DNA from: Sipunculus nudus | Lineage: Eukaryota > Annelida > Sipuncula > Golfingiida > Sipunculidae | Length of the DNA stretch: 64,000 nucleotides | Direction of reading: 5' to 3' | NCBI GenBank assembly: GCA_026874595.1 | Contig: CM049322.1 | Location: 44,578,840 to 44,642,839 of the forward strand | Part shown: one piece after another, positions 1 to 11,745 of the stretch | Position numbering within the stretch: position 1 is the stretch's first letter | Layout: every line of letters begins with the position of its first letter | Made by a program: the position numbers and the translations under genes | Notes under the pieces: generated by a model | Database searches by the model: none | What the model saw: only the letters and a program-made list of their open reading frames with translations | What the model was told of the DNA's origin: nothing

Positions 1-568
1 ACATGTCTAGACAGGTACTGTTTATATGATCAATTGCATTTTTCTAGCAAAATACAGGAGGTAAGCTTTCCTCTAGTTTAATTTTATTAGCGGGCTCACA
101 TATACAGTCATTTATTTTTATTTTTTTAACGTAAGTCAGTAAGTCTAGGACCTGATTTTTCATCGCAAGATAACAAATGTCTTTATTAATTGTCACTCCT
201 TTAGAACTGCATGCTGTATTCAAGACCAAAATTAAAGGTATATCTTACAGAGTTTATATTCAGGGTGATTTTTTTACAAAAATTTCTTGAAAATCTCTAT
301 TAGGTTTGTATAAATCATGAATAAAATGTATTCAATGTCATCAAACAATCTTTCGTGTACTGATTTACTTGCTATTTTGAAGAATAGGTTACTCCAAAGG
401 GAATGCAATAAGACTTGAGGATCTGGAGGTAAAAATAATGTAATACAACTGTTGATGGCGTTCGAGGAAACCGTAGAAGCCGGAGAAAACCTCGGACGGG
501 TCACATCACATACATCATAGCCATTCCGGATCGAACGCGAGTTTCCAGGGAGAGAGCCGAGCTTTTAT

Positions 569-570
<2 letters not shown>
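1..570. other. Window start, no recognised gene
   Basis: No gene was recognised. Two open frames lie on the minus strand, at 44-229 (61 codons) and 274-504 (76 codons). The second sits in a more GC-balanced patch and reads into a hydrophobic, leucine- and isoleucine-rich end. Neither shows a known domain or clear splice sites. They may be edges of a gene outside the window or remnants of a mobile element. Confidence 0.3.
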
Positions 571-621
<51 letters not shown>

Positions 622-637
622 AATATATATATATATT
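571..637. repeat. (CA)n/(TA)n compound microsatellite
   Basis: About 33 bases of alternating AC run directly into alternating TA. A further, interrupted TA block follows at 728-850. Confidence 0.9.
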
Positions 638-728
638 GGTACAAATAAAAAAATAATATGATCACAAATAATAAAATATTAAAAAAATTGTGAACTTAAA
701 TCAAATCAAAATTCCAATATCTGTTAAT

Positions 729-761
<33 letters not shown>

Positions 762-814
762 TTATACATATATATATATATACATACATAAATGCATATA
801 TATATTATATTATA

Positions 815-846
<32 letters not shown>

Positions 847-853
847 AATCGAA

Positions 854-913
854 CATGAATACACAGAAAAAGTCGTGTCATCGGCAGTGAACCGACTTTT
901 CTGTTTATTCATG
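854..913. repeat. Inverted repeat (hairpin) between two (TA)n tracts
   Basis: The left arm at 854-875 pairs with the right arm at 893-913 around a 17-base loop; CATGAATA, ACAGAAAA and GTCG are mirrored by CGAC, TTTTCTGT and TATTCATG. The hairpin sits exactly between long (TA)n blocks at 728-850 and 966-1031. It may be a short foldback element or the end of a TA-targeting MITE. No coding capacity. Confidence 0.6.
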
Positions 914-965
914 TTTTATTTATATATGAAATGAATCAGCTTGGCTATTCATTCATCCTACTATA

Positions 966-966
966 T

Positions 967-1026
<60 letters not shown>

Positions 1027-1031
1027 TATAT
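966..1031. repeat. (TA)n microsatellite
   Basis: About 66 bases of nearly pure alternating TA. Confidence 0.95.
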
Positions 1032-4000
1032 TGTTTCAACAGTGTTTTGTCAACTGTGTAGCCCTCGATATTTCCAAGTAGTCACTCGTCATTGTGAAAA
1101 GCAGGTTTGTGTCACAAAGATTACGAATCTTTTTTAACTGAGCGTGGACTATCTGCATGAATACCCTGCATGTTCTATCACACCTGACCACACAGGTTAA
1201 CTGCTTCCTTGGTGGAATGTGTATTGAAACCGAATAAATAAGGCACCCCCTATAAAACCATCAGGTAGATGGAAACTTCCATGCAGCATACAGCTGATAA
1301 AAAGGGTTGCCTGGATAATATGTGTGAGACTAATATTTGTCCTTAACAAAAGATAAAAAAGGCACCCTTTCATCCGAGGCAATTCAAGTCAGACAAGTCC
1401 GTTTAAATATTACCAACTGTGCGAGTTTAGACACGTTCTTTGGTTGTCTCAAGTCACACACAATTAATACCATTAGCATATCCCGGTCGTAGTTAAATAT
1501 TCATGTATTAAAATTATTGTCGCGTAAATTACGGGATATTATGGGACATAGCCAGGATTGAGGTCGGGGATTGGGCTGTAATCAACTGCGGGTCCAGAAA
1601 TTCCAGAGGGGGGGGGGGGGGGCCTTAGATTTGGTTGGCGTTTGTTTGGTATTATGAAAACTAAGTATAATATGTATAATATAATATATAGATGTATTAA
1701 CTATTACTACGTTATATATTTTTTTTTAAATCCATTAATGAAATATGTTTTTCTACTAAGGTTAATTACAGGTACAAGTACAGGTTCCCATATTCGGAAA
1801 TGTTTTGAATATGCAACGTTAAGAGGTTATTATGAGGCAATTTTCACACAATTCTGTTCATCAGAAACTATTTTCTGATGTCATTGCATAATATAGTCAA
1901 ACTGTATAAGGGTTTCATATATAACATTCAAACTTTCTTCAAACGATGGACACTTAGCATTTTACCGTTTTCCTTGGTCTCAACAGCACACTACTCAGCA
2001 GAGCTCTGATGCAACCATTATTATAATAACGTTCTTTATTGTAATAATTATTGCAATGGTGGTTATGGTAATACTGTTTAATTACAATAGTGGTTGAAGT
2101 TGCCGGCGGAAATTTTCCCCAGTTTCTTTGAGATTCTTCCAAACGAAGATATTCCCTGAAAATAACACACAATTTTCACCCTGTACCCCCCTCCCCCGTA
2201 AAGCAGCAGTGTGTATTTTATATGTTTTGCACTAGTTACCTTTAATACAATAGTGACCATGTCGAGCAACCACAATTGTAATAACGTTTAACTATTGTAA
2301 TTAAAACTATTAGCCACATTATATTAAAATTAAAATCTTTCATCGTTCATCCTCAGTAAAAAGACTCAGTTATATCCCACGGAAGTATACGGCTCACACC
2401 AGAAGGCTTGTCATCGTAATCCTGACATGCGAATGCACATTTCTTATCCAGTCGGTCATAGGGCAAAATATATGTCTTCTTTATGTCTTTACAGCCAACA
2501 TAACAAATATAAAGTGGCTATAGCTTTATATGTAGTTAAGATTATTGTTTAAGTTAGACTTTTATCCATATTTGTTAGCAGTCGTTATTCCGCAATATGA
2601 CCTATACAGTATGCATAGCGTTTCGGTAACTGTAATAACGTTGCTTTTCGATTCGTATAGATTTAACGGTATATTGATACACCCCTAATAGATATCTCTT
2701 GTGTCATGTGATATTTGATATTTTCTAGATGAATGATGTACGTTTTTATTTGTGCACGCATTATTGAGTTGAAATATTTGCAATATGATACACACACATA
2801 CACACTCATATATATGCACTTTGCAGATATACCAATCTCCGTATCTTCGATATGCCCATAATATTGGTACAAATCACTCCTCTTTAATGTCATTTATACA
2901 ACATCCGGACACTTCAACACGTGTCCTGTTTGTCATTGAAACATATAAAAAGCACCTAAACTTTGAACTTAACACAAATACTCTCATTTTACATGTCATG
3001 ATAAGCATGTACATGTATAGAGTATATGACCTTGACGAGTGCATATATCCTCTTGAGAGTGGAAAATTTCCGAGACGGTCATTTCCCAGAAGAAAGGTGT
3101 GAAAACCTCGAGCCTCGTTTTCGGTCACTTATTGTCACGTGACGTTCATCTATTGGCTGTTTGTGACTGTTGGTTAATCGTTAAGGTGAGCATTACTTGG
3201 ATACACCAGCTGCCAGCGGGTCACACGAGTAGACAGGGAGGTAAGAATAATTATGTCTTTATAAATTATATCACTACCGAAATTATCTGGAATTATTCCC
3301 CATATATAATTTAATATTATGATAATCATTACAAGAACTTTAATTTAGCATAACAGCATATACAGAACGCAGTGTTTTAGAATATATCCTTCTTTTATCG
3401 AGAAACTTCATTAGTCATTAAAAATGTAATGTCTGGAAGATTTATGACTCCGATTTAATAAGCCTGTGGACTAATTTTCTAAATTTTCGAAATATATTTC
3501 AAATATACCTTGTTGATTTTCACTCCTTTGTTTATACACTTGAAAATAAGTTTAGATTACTGACGAAAACATTCAATGCACTTTCAGTGGCGACATTGGC
3601 CCTTAGAGCGATATATCAATTTGGACTGGATATTTGGGGAGAGAGTATGAGAAGGGGTTTCAACATTTAGTAATTTTCTATCTGTAATTTTAAAGAGCAT
3701 AGAACATTATTTTTAATTTGCAAAGAAAAGCGAAAAAAAAGGGGGGGGGGCTGAATCTGTCACTGATTTGTATACATGTATACCTAGTGACAGCCGTGCC
3801 ATTGTATTTACCCTTGTACACAGAAATTAGATTCTACATATCGAGTGTTAATGGATCAAATAACATAAACAAAGCGCACTTTCGGTGTAAATCTTCCCGA
3901 ACGAAGTACTCTGCACCTAAATGTGTCATTATAACAATATGGGCCTATTTAAACATCTGACATGTATCAATTTAAGATAACCCGTTGAATCTTCAATAGA

Positions 4001-4085
4001 AAACAGACTAGAAAAGCAATGATCCCATACTGCACAGGATGTTTGTTCTTATTATGTGTATGTGTTTAACATATGGAGTTCAAAA
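1032..4085. other. AT-rich spacer upstream of the Ly6-like gene
   Basis: No coding exon is supported. It holds a 15-base poly(G) at 1608-1622 and a 10-base poly(G) at 3741-3750. A GC-richer patch at about 3050-3240 ends in a donor-like GTAAGA and could be a promoter or untranslated first exon of the downstream gene; that is a guess. No signal-peptide exon with a phase-0 donor was found here. Confidence 0.35.
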
Positions 4086-4346
4086 CCGGCTTCTGTTGCT
4101 CAGGGATGGGACACTTTGCCCAACAGTCGTATTTCACTCACAAACGAGTGCGCCTTTTGAGGGTTCCTCGGTGTTTTGACCTAGCAATGGGGGATAACAC
4201 GCACCCAGGACTCGTGTTGACTCAAGAATTATTGCGTGAAGGCGGTTCTTACGTAGTCCGAAAGCGAAATGGAATTCTACAGATGTACATACTACTTATT
4301 TCAGCATTCAAAACATATAGGCGGTTACCTCCACCAAAAAAAAAAT
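4086..4346 (+). mobile_element. tRNA-derived SINE copy, internally deleted
   Basis: It starts with CCGGCTTCTGTTGCTCAGGG and ends in GGCGGTTACCTCCA plus an A-rich tail. Both ends match the full-length copy at 36325-36723. The B-box region is missing, so this is a deleted, older copy. Shared internal blocks include ACGAGTGCGCCTTT and ACGTAGTCCGAAA. The 113-codon open frame across it is incidental. Confidence 0.8.
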
Positions 4347-4624
4347 CTTTAAAAATGTTAAAAAAAATTGAGGAAGGACCACTTGCCCCAAATGAGAAGA
4401 ACCAGAGTTTATAAAAAGCAGCTTGGCAAATAGGGACATAACAACTTTCAAACCTAAGCAACCAACCATGTTCAGATACCTATTTTCCTTTTTTTATCAA
4501 AGTTTTTTTTTTTTAAAAAAAAGCAAAGCAAGGCAGAAGTCAAGTAGATTCAACAAAGCAGTTGTATGGCTGTTCTCTAATACATACATGGCTCAATATG
4601 TGTTATTTTCGAATTCCAGCGTAG

Positions 4625-4726
4625 GCCGCCACTGAGTGCTTCAGTTGTAACTCGGGAACGGATTCCGGGTGCAATGATCCGTTCTCGAACAACAACAAAG
4701 TTGCTTGTGACAACCAAAAATGCTTT
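4625..4726 (+). CDS. Ly6/uPAR (quiver/sleepless-type) protein, N-terminal domain exon
   Basis: This 102-nt internal exon encodes 34 residues, AATECFSCNSGTDSGC at the start and CDNQKCF at the end. It holds cysteines 1 to 5 of a three-finger LU domain (positions 5, 8, 16, 28, 33 counted from the exon start). The CxxCNS...DxxCxDPF spacing is that of the quiver/sleepless branch of the Ly6 family. In insects those proteins are GPI-anchored modulators of ion channels; the role here is only inferred from family. The acceptor is TAG at 4622-4624 and the donor GTAAGT starts at 4727, both phase 0, matching the next exon at 6603. The start codon and signal peptide must be in an upstream exon that I could not locate. 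In-frame TAG just before the acceptor confirms that coding does not extend further left. Confidence 0.75.
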
Positions 4727-5639
4727 GTAAGTTTTCAGTTACATTTCCTCCTTGCCCTAATGTTTTGCTAACTTATTGATTTTACTGTTTGCTTTTGCAA
4801 CCAATACATATTTTGTACAACCACTCCCATTGGCCCCATTGCACAAATACTTTTTGCGTGCTTGACTGGTCAATTCTGGTCTTCTTTGATCAATTTAAAC
4901 CTTACAGGTTCATGGATTTTTTAGATATATGCATAACAAATTGCATTTGCTACAATGCATGAAATATTATAAAACATATTTTTGGTCAGCATACACTGAC
5001 ATTCATTTGAGTTATTACGATCAGCCTTTATCGTTCGCCCATCCGATTGCCCGATCGTCCGTTAACAGTACACATATCTTAAACGTAGAACTTATTGTGC
5101 ACCCAGGCCTTGAACAAGTCACCTGGAAACTCAAAATTATGTGACGGTGATATCCTGATAGCCCAGACAAAAAAAAAATAAAATAATGTTTTAGTGGCTG
5201 GAAATCTTAACCCATCGGCGTAGCAACTGCTTTCCATAAATATTGGTAGATCTGCTTAAAGTTTTCTTTTTAATTTGCAATTATATCACAGTTACCTATA
5301 TTTTGTGATCTTTAGAAAAAAGCCTGAGTTAAATTCCTTGAAAATCTTCGGGACAAATTTTAACCTTTCAACCTTTAGGCCTCGCTCCCAACATCCATGG
5401 ATGTAATTGTAAAGTCCCCTTTGAAACCTGATATATACTGTAATATGCGAACTATGGGATGTACCATGACTGGATGCATAAATTTAAAGTATTCAACTTG
5501 CAACTTGGAAAAATCGATCTTTCGTTATCGAGGTATTAAGAAAGTGCTTTCCTTTTTTTTTTTTTTTTTATGCTCTTATTCTGCTCGAAACTGGCTTGTC
5601 TAATTATACCAGATACTACTGTTGTAAGTCTACTGTTGT

Positions 5640-5960
5640 TTAGTATTTCTGCCAACGGCGCCGGATACACTCACGCAGCGGTATACACTTCACTATTTAT
5701 GAATCTCCTTCATCGTTACCGCTGCTAGGAATAGCAAGATTGACTTGGTTTCACAAGCACCGGATGCACAAAGCAAGGCATTGTCATCAGACCAATGAGA
5801 GCATGGTGTCTCATTTTGCATTCAGCTTCAAGTTTTATCCCTCCACAACCAGCTCTCGCTGGTCTGATTTCACCGGATATGACACCAGGAATCAGCTGAA
5901 TGAGATCCGGGTGTAGTATATGCTTACGGGGTGTAGAAGCCGGCACACTGAGAAGGCTAA
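5640..5960. other. GC-richer insert in the Ly6-like gene intron, unidentified
   Basis: The intron between the two Ly6 exons (4727-6602) contains this more GC-balanced block. It is open on the minus strand (5725-5946, 73 codons) but shows no recognisable domain and no splice context. Probably a mobile-element remnant. Confidence 0.3.
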
Positions 5961-6602
5961 ACGAAAGTCTAACAGTGGATGGTGTTGGTCAGTGTTGAAA
6001 TGAATGTGAATTTAGCTATAAAAAAAGAAAAACATGGACAAATGCAATATGTAAATCGTTCAGACATTTGTAAGTAGGTATGTAAAATGGCAGCCATAAG
6101 TCGCATATTCACTTTCTCAAAATGTGTATGTTAATGAACGACGATTTTGAATGGAAGTGAGAAAATAAAAGAGGTTAAACTGAATCTTATAAAATATTTG
6201 AAATATGAACATCCTATAAATCCGCTAGTAAGTATAATGTTTTTTTATTAATCTTCGGTTTGTTACTTTGATCGGCTGTTCATTGGTTATATGATTACTT
6301 TGTTAATTTGTCTGTTAGCAAATTATAACAAACATTATGAGCGGGTGGTCATGAAAAATGATGAAGTTTAGCGAAATTCACTCAAATAATTTTTTGAGAT
6401 ATTCTGTATCTAAAACATAACAATGTGAGAATCTCCTGTCCTTTTGAACTGACCCTGATCTTACCAACGAATGTGTGAACGGAGACACCATTTTTTGGAC
6501 GTCAATTCATATATTTTTTTGCACAAAGCGACGATGTTTGAATATATAGAGTACTAAAAGGTATACAACTATATAAAAATAATTATTTAAATCTTACTTC
6601 AG

Positions 6603-6821
6603 AAAGCAACGGGACAGCTGAACGGACAAACGTCCACAATGAGAGGTTGCGGGAATCCCGCGGGGATTGGACCCTGCGTAGCTGGGGAAGGTACGATCCA
6701 AGGTGTTAAGTTTCAGTATCTATGCTGTGATGGTAACAACTGCAACGGCGTCGGCGTGGCCTCTTTCAATCCAATGCTGACCTTTGTGCTAGTTGCTGTG
6801 CTTTTCACGTTCTTCATGTGA
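6603..6821 (+). CDS. Ly6/uPAR (quiver/sleepless-type) protein, last exon with GPI tail
   Basis: The acceptor AG is at 6601-6602, phase 0, and the exon ends at TGA 6819-6821, giving 72 residues. Joined to the 34 residues of the previous exon it completes a 10-cysteine LU domain: cysteines 6 to 10 are in RGCG, GPC and the signature CCDGNNCN. After that comes a short linker and a hydrophobic C-terminus (FNPMLTFVLVAVLFTFFM, about 17 residues), as expected for a GPI-anchor signal. The protein is therefore predicted to be outside the cell on the plasma membrane. The mature part is about 85-90 residues, normal for the family. The intron is 1876 nt. I am confident of family and exon borders; the molecular partner cannot be told from sequence. 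Confidence 0.85.
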   Translation, partial: KATGQLNGQTSTMRGCGNPAGIGPCVAGEGTIQGVKFQYLCCDGNNCNGVGVASFNPMLTFVLVAVLFTFFM

Positions 6822-7689
6822 TAGTTAATTAAACGCAATGTTCTTATATTGTTTTCTTATGACCAAGCTTGAATCGTCATAAAATAATTCAGTGATATAT
6901 TTTGATTTCCTGGACTGAATTTTTTTCACAAAAGCAAAAAGCAGACACTTTGTATGCATAGAAGGACAGTTTAAAAAATATTTAATGTGCTGTTTCCTTT
7001 AAGTGTTTTATATAACATCCGCTTACGTTAAGATGTATTTTATGACACAGGTAATTTGATTAGGACGCACAAAGAAGTGCACATTATGAAATGGGCTGAT
7101 TTTTAACCCTGATTTGTTATGGCTATTTAAATATATCAGACAATTGTTGACGTATGTACTCTTGCAGTATTTAATGCCTAGACCTTAAATTTTAATAATT
7201 CAAGTATTTGGAGGCATTTTTTTCTCTTGAAAGAATAAAACTTGTACTACAGATCAAGAAAGCAATAAATGAAACTCTACACTTAATATGTTTTTTTTTT
7301 ATGTGCTGAATGATTCTAAGAGAAGTGTCTTTGCATGTACATTAAATAGTTCCGTATTTCTTTGATGTAATGTTCCATCTGAACACTTGAGGGACTTTAT
7401 CTTACTTTTGGCATAAAGAGGAACTATGTTTTCTTACTTATTGTCTCCTGATTAAATGGCTTTGGTGTCGGAAGTACGGAATTAATATTTTTTTGTCCCT
7501 AGCTTTCTTAGAACATGAAGATTTAGCAAAAACGATTTTCCATTCCCCTCGATGCACGAGGTTCTGGATTAGTTGTACTGTAGTTTGACCACTGACGGAC
7601 GTATAGACGGAGAGTAGAAAAATCGGATTGTTACTACACCTTTCTGGTTAACATCAGGTTTTATATAACTGGTTTTGGTCTCTGAAATA
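6822..7689 (+). other. 3' flank of the Ly6-like gene
   Basis: AT-rich, no coding signal. AATAAA motifs at 7234-7239 and 7264-7269 are candidate poly(A) signals of the Ly6-like gene, giving a 3' UTR of about 430-460 nt. Nothing else stands out. Confidence 0.4.
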
Positions 7690-8925
7690 GTCCTGCAAAC
7701 CTCCGTACCTTGCAAACAACAGCATTGGCCCAGATTATTAACGAACAAAGGACTGCCTGACCCCACAGTATTAAGAACAAGTAACCTCCTCCCCGCAACA
7801 GTAAGAACAACAAAAAGTACCCCATCGCATTTAGAACGAACAACCTCCTTACCCTACAGCATTTAGAACGGAAAACCTCCCTAAACCGCAGTATTCAGAA
7901 CCAAAAACCTCCACAGCATTTTGAACAAACAAACAACTATCCAGTGATATTCAGAACCAGCTTCCTTCATACCCCATAGTATTCAGAACAAGCAACCCCT
8001 CTATCCACAGGGGATTTAGAGTGAACCACCCCCTACCCATCAGTATTAAGAACAAAAAAAACCATCCCCACGGCAGTTAGAACAAAAAAAAACAGCCTCC
8101 ATACCCCGTAGTATTTGGAACAAGCAACATCCCTACCTCGCAGTTTTCAGAACCAACAACCTCTCTACCCAACTTAATTAAGAACAAACAAGCCCCCTCC
8201 CCGTAGAATTCAGGACTAACAAACTCCCTACCCCACAGCACTAAGAACAAACAATCTCCCTACCCCGCAATATTCAGAACCAATAACCTTCCTAACCCAC
8301 AGCATTTAGAAAAAACAACCCCTATATCCAGCAATTTCAGAACAAGCAACCCTCCCACCCCGTAGTATTAAGAAAAAACAACCTCCCTATCCCCAAGCAT
8401 TTAGAACGAACAACCTCGCTACCTCGCAGTATTCAGAACCAACAACCTCCCTACCTCAAAACATTTTTAACAAACAACCTCTCGACCCCATAGCATTCAG
8501 GACCAAACAGCATCCCTACTCCGCAGTTTTCAGAACCAACTAACTCCCAACCAAACAGCATTTAGAACAAACGACCTCTCTACCCCGCAGTATTCAGATC
8601 CAACAACATCCCCAACGCAAAGGGTTTAGATCAAGCAACCTCCATACCCCAAAGCGTTCAAACTAGCAATCCCCTTACCCGACAGCGTTTAGAAACAACA
8701 AACTCTCTACCAAACAGCGTTTATAACTAACAAAACCCTTTCCTCCATTCTTCCCCACAATATTTTAAAGTCCCAACCTCCCTATCCCGCAGTATTCACA
8801 ACAATCACCCCCTACCCCGCACTATTCAGAGCAATCAACCTCCCTACCTCACCGTATTTAGAAAGAACAACGTCCCTACAACGTAATATTCAGAACCTAC
8901 AACCTCCGTGCTACCCCCCCCCCCC
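7690..8925. repeat. Minisatellite, ~32-33 bp unit, roughly 37 degenerate copies
   Basis: The unit is close to AACCTCCCTACC followed by CCGCAGTATTCAGAACCAAC. Copies vary in length by a few bases and by substitutions, so the array is old. It is pyrimidine-rich on the plus strand and more GC-rich than its surroundings. It ends in a 15-base poly(C) at 8914-8928 and a short (CA)n. No long open frame is kept. Confidence 0.9.
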
Positions 8926-8975
8926 CCCAACACACACACACGATTCCGATATCCGGCCACGTCCGTTTGAGTTAA

Positions 8976-9409
8976 AGGGGCCCATTCACCTATCTGACCT
9001 TATAAACTGAAGGTTATTCCTTGGAGCTTTTATAAAGGTAGGCCAGAAAACGTTGATATCACGATCATGGACTGCTTGTTTTGTTTCTATCCACGTGTTT
9101 ATGATATGTTGGGGCCTGCCAAAATAATCAAAGCAAAATCAAGAATTGCATCTGGTAGCAAGTCAGATAAGCCAGAGCCTTGCAAACTGCGTCTTGCAAC
9201 AAGTGACCTTTCTACCAGGATACATGTTTCTTCCCGGTTTGTCAACATATATGTGTTTACAAACATGTTTTTGATAAAAAAAAGTTTGTACATACTTCAT
9301 GAAGGCATTATAAGAACTTTCTTAAACCAAAATTTAGATCATTAATATATTCACACAGGAAGCCAAATATCATATATATATTTTTCATAAGGTAGGTGAA
9401 TGGGCACCT
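8976..9409. mobile_element. Non-autonomous DNA transposon (MITE) with TTAA target duplication
   Basis: A 434-bp element with terminal inverted repeats: left AGGGGCCCATTCACCTA, right (complement) AGGTGCCCATTCACCTA. It is flanked on both sides by TTAA, at 8972-8975 and 9410-9413. TTAA duplication is the hallmark of piggyBac-type transposition. The interior has no transposase. The open frame at 9067-9345 has no known domain. Confidence 0.75.
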
Positions 9410-9413
9410 TTAA

Positions 9414-10539
9414 GCAACCTACAGCTAACCTAACCGACGCAAGCACGTACTTCCTCCCCAGTTGAAGGATTTATGGCTAATATATAGGAGTTTTATGCAT
9501 TTGTCTGAAGAAGCACTGAAAACACGAAATCTTCCAACTATCAATTAACACTACTCTGACTGATAGTGCTCTCAGTGAATAATTTTACATGTTTCGTAAT
9601 TACAAGTTAACAATGTCAGCAGTTTCGTATTGAGGAGCTTATGAGTAGTTTAACATAATTTTCTATTCAAACTGAGCTCTTTCAAGAAAGAATGTAAAAT
9701 CGACTCTATCTTGTACCTTGACCAGTTTAATTTTATCATTATAAGGGGTCTATTCTGGACAGGTAATAACCTCCGCCAAGGTTAGATTTTTACTCATACC
9801 TGTTTATATGTTGGCTTTCTTGGTTGCCTATTGCACAAAAATAACTACTTAAACTATTCCACAAAAACAAGATTAACATTGTATAGTTTGATACTATAAC
9901 ACTAGGGGACGATCTATATAAAATTTATTGTAGAAATAAATAATAGTAAAAACAAAAATAAGATAATAAAGATACCTACAGTTAGTTTAAATAAACAAAA
10001 ATATACCACATCTATGCAAATCATAACATGTTCAATTAAAACTGATGAGTTAGAATATGTGATTGAGAATGGTCACTTTAGTAATCCAATGAATCTGCTG
10101 CCACAGCTTTTGTACAGCGCAGCACTTGTATAATAGATCGCCGTTTCAGATTTTACGTATGTGACCTCTCGCTCTAAGCTGAGGACTGGTATCGTGGTCA
10201 AGGTGGAACATATTATGACTTAACAAGCTATTCTTTGGGCAAAGCAGGCTGCCGTTTTTTCCTTAATCTCACTAAATTACATCCTGAGCCTTACTGTCCC
10301 AAAAAGTATATTTTTTTAGATATAGTTTGTTTATTTATTTATTATCCTTGTGACATTTACATCATGTTTTAACATTTACTTCATATACATACATATTCTA
10401 AGGTGTACCTAGCCCTCTCGAAAAATTAATGTCACCAATTACTTAACATGTTATCAATGCAGGTTGAAATAATACATATACAAAAACAATGTAATATTGA
10501 ACCGGACTTGTCCACTTTATATGAACAACATATTGCTGC
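9414..10539. other. AT-rich spacer
   Basis: No gene seen. Around 9760-9800 lies CCTCCGCCAAGG, which resembles a motif I recall from dispersed repeats in marine invertebrates; too little remains to name it. Confidence 0.3.
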
Positions 10540-11745
10540 GAGTGCTCCATATGTCTCTTATATAACGAAGTAATATTACGAATTCATTCACAATCACGTA
10601 TATTATTTTTTCTTCATCATTCATACTGATGAAGTCTGGGTTCCTGTCGTATATATTATCATACAACTATTTCCTCCTTTCCGAATAAACGGGGCATTGA
10701 CAGATAAAATGAACCTAATCCTCAACTTTTTACTCTCACAAAGTTCATATATTCTTTCTTCAATATTCATTTTTCTTTATGGCCCTGTCCCCGAATGCTT
10801 AATATTCTTGAAACGCCCAGTTTCTATATTTAATGGTAATATAGAAAATCCTTAGTTGGGCCATAAGTGATATTTGTTTCTGCGGTAAAAGTATAGTAAA
10901 GTATCCTTCACTACTCACTTTAGATCTTAACTTTAAATAGGTTCGTAATTTCCGCATACTGTTGCCTTTAATTAACCAATCAGTATCAACATATTCTTTC
11001 ATATTCTTCTCTGTTTGTGTTTATGGTTAGTGTCTGGCTTTAGTGTAAATATTAAGTAGATTTATAAAATATAGGTTTTGTTTACTCTTCGTAGACTTTT
11101 TTTTATTTTGATTATAATCCCATTTGAATATCCTTTTCGTTAAACAATGATTATTCGTTTTTTAAAGACTGTTCCAGTATCTCAAAATGTTTAGTAGTCT
11201 TCTGCTCCTACAACCAAACCATCTCATCTTGCCATAAAAAGAAGGAATAGAACAAAATCTGTATACCCCAAGAAAATATCTAATTGCTCTCTGCTGAATT
11301 TTAGCGCCATGCATGCGATTTTACGTATCCCTATATTCCAGAAGCGTAGTCGATGACTGGAACCACACCTGAATGGAACAGTTCATAAAAAAATACCATA
11401 CGTAATATCTTTGTAATTCTTAAATTTTGATATTATTGCACCTTATTGCTTAGATTTTTTTCTGAACTCACATTATAAGCCATATGCTCATTTAAATTCA
11501 ATCCAAAATACTTATATCCACTAACTATCTCTAATTCCTGACTATTAAGCATGAATATAAATTTGTTAACCTTTTCATGCAATTTCTAGAATGCATTATC
11601 TTTGTTTTGAATTTTGCTCCATAGCAGAAATTAAGGTCTGTAACTCTCCCTCTGACTTAGCAAAGTACTATAGCAAGAGTACTATATTGTCTGCGTAAAA
11701 TACAATATATATTGTAAATTAATTTTTTCCTACACTTAACTGTTT
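10540..11745 (-). mobile_element. Decayed non-LTR retrotransposon (reverse transcriptase to C-terminus)
   Basis: Read on the minus strand through several frameshifts and stops, the order of motifs is that of a LINE. FYADNIVLL (catalytic box, about 11690) comes first, then YKYFGL near 11510, PVIDYASGI near 11350, RYFLGVYRF near 11270, and KLRTYLKL near 10940. The zinc-binding tail VHFICQCPVYS is near 10700. The second Asp of the catalytic YADD is Asn and at least three stops interrupt the frames, so it is dead. The 5' half, endonuclease included, is absent. The KLRTY...CxxCP end resembles LINEs common in molluscs; the clade is not assigned. Confidence 0.8.

Noticed and set aside
4073-4414. 113-codon plus ORF as a candidate first exon of the Ly6-like gene
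   Set aside because: It lies on a SINE copy. The hydrophobic start near 4037 (MFVLIMCMCLTYG) has no donor site before the SINE begins.
7690-8925. CRISPR-like array
   Set aside because: Units are contiguous and degenerate with no spacers, in an animal genome; it is a minisatellite.
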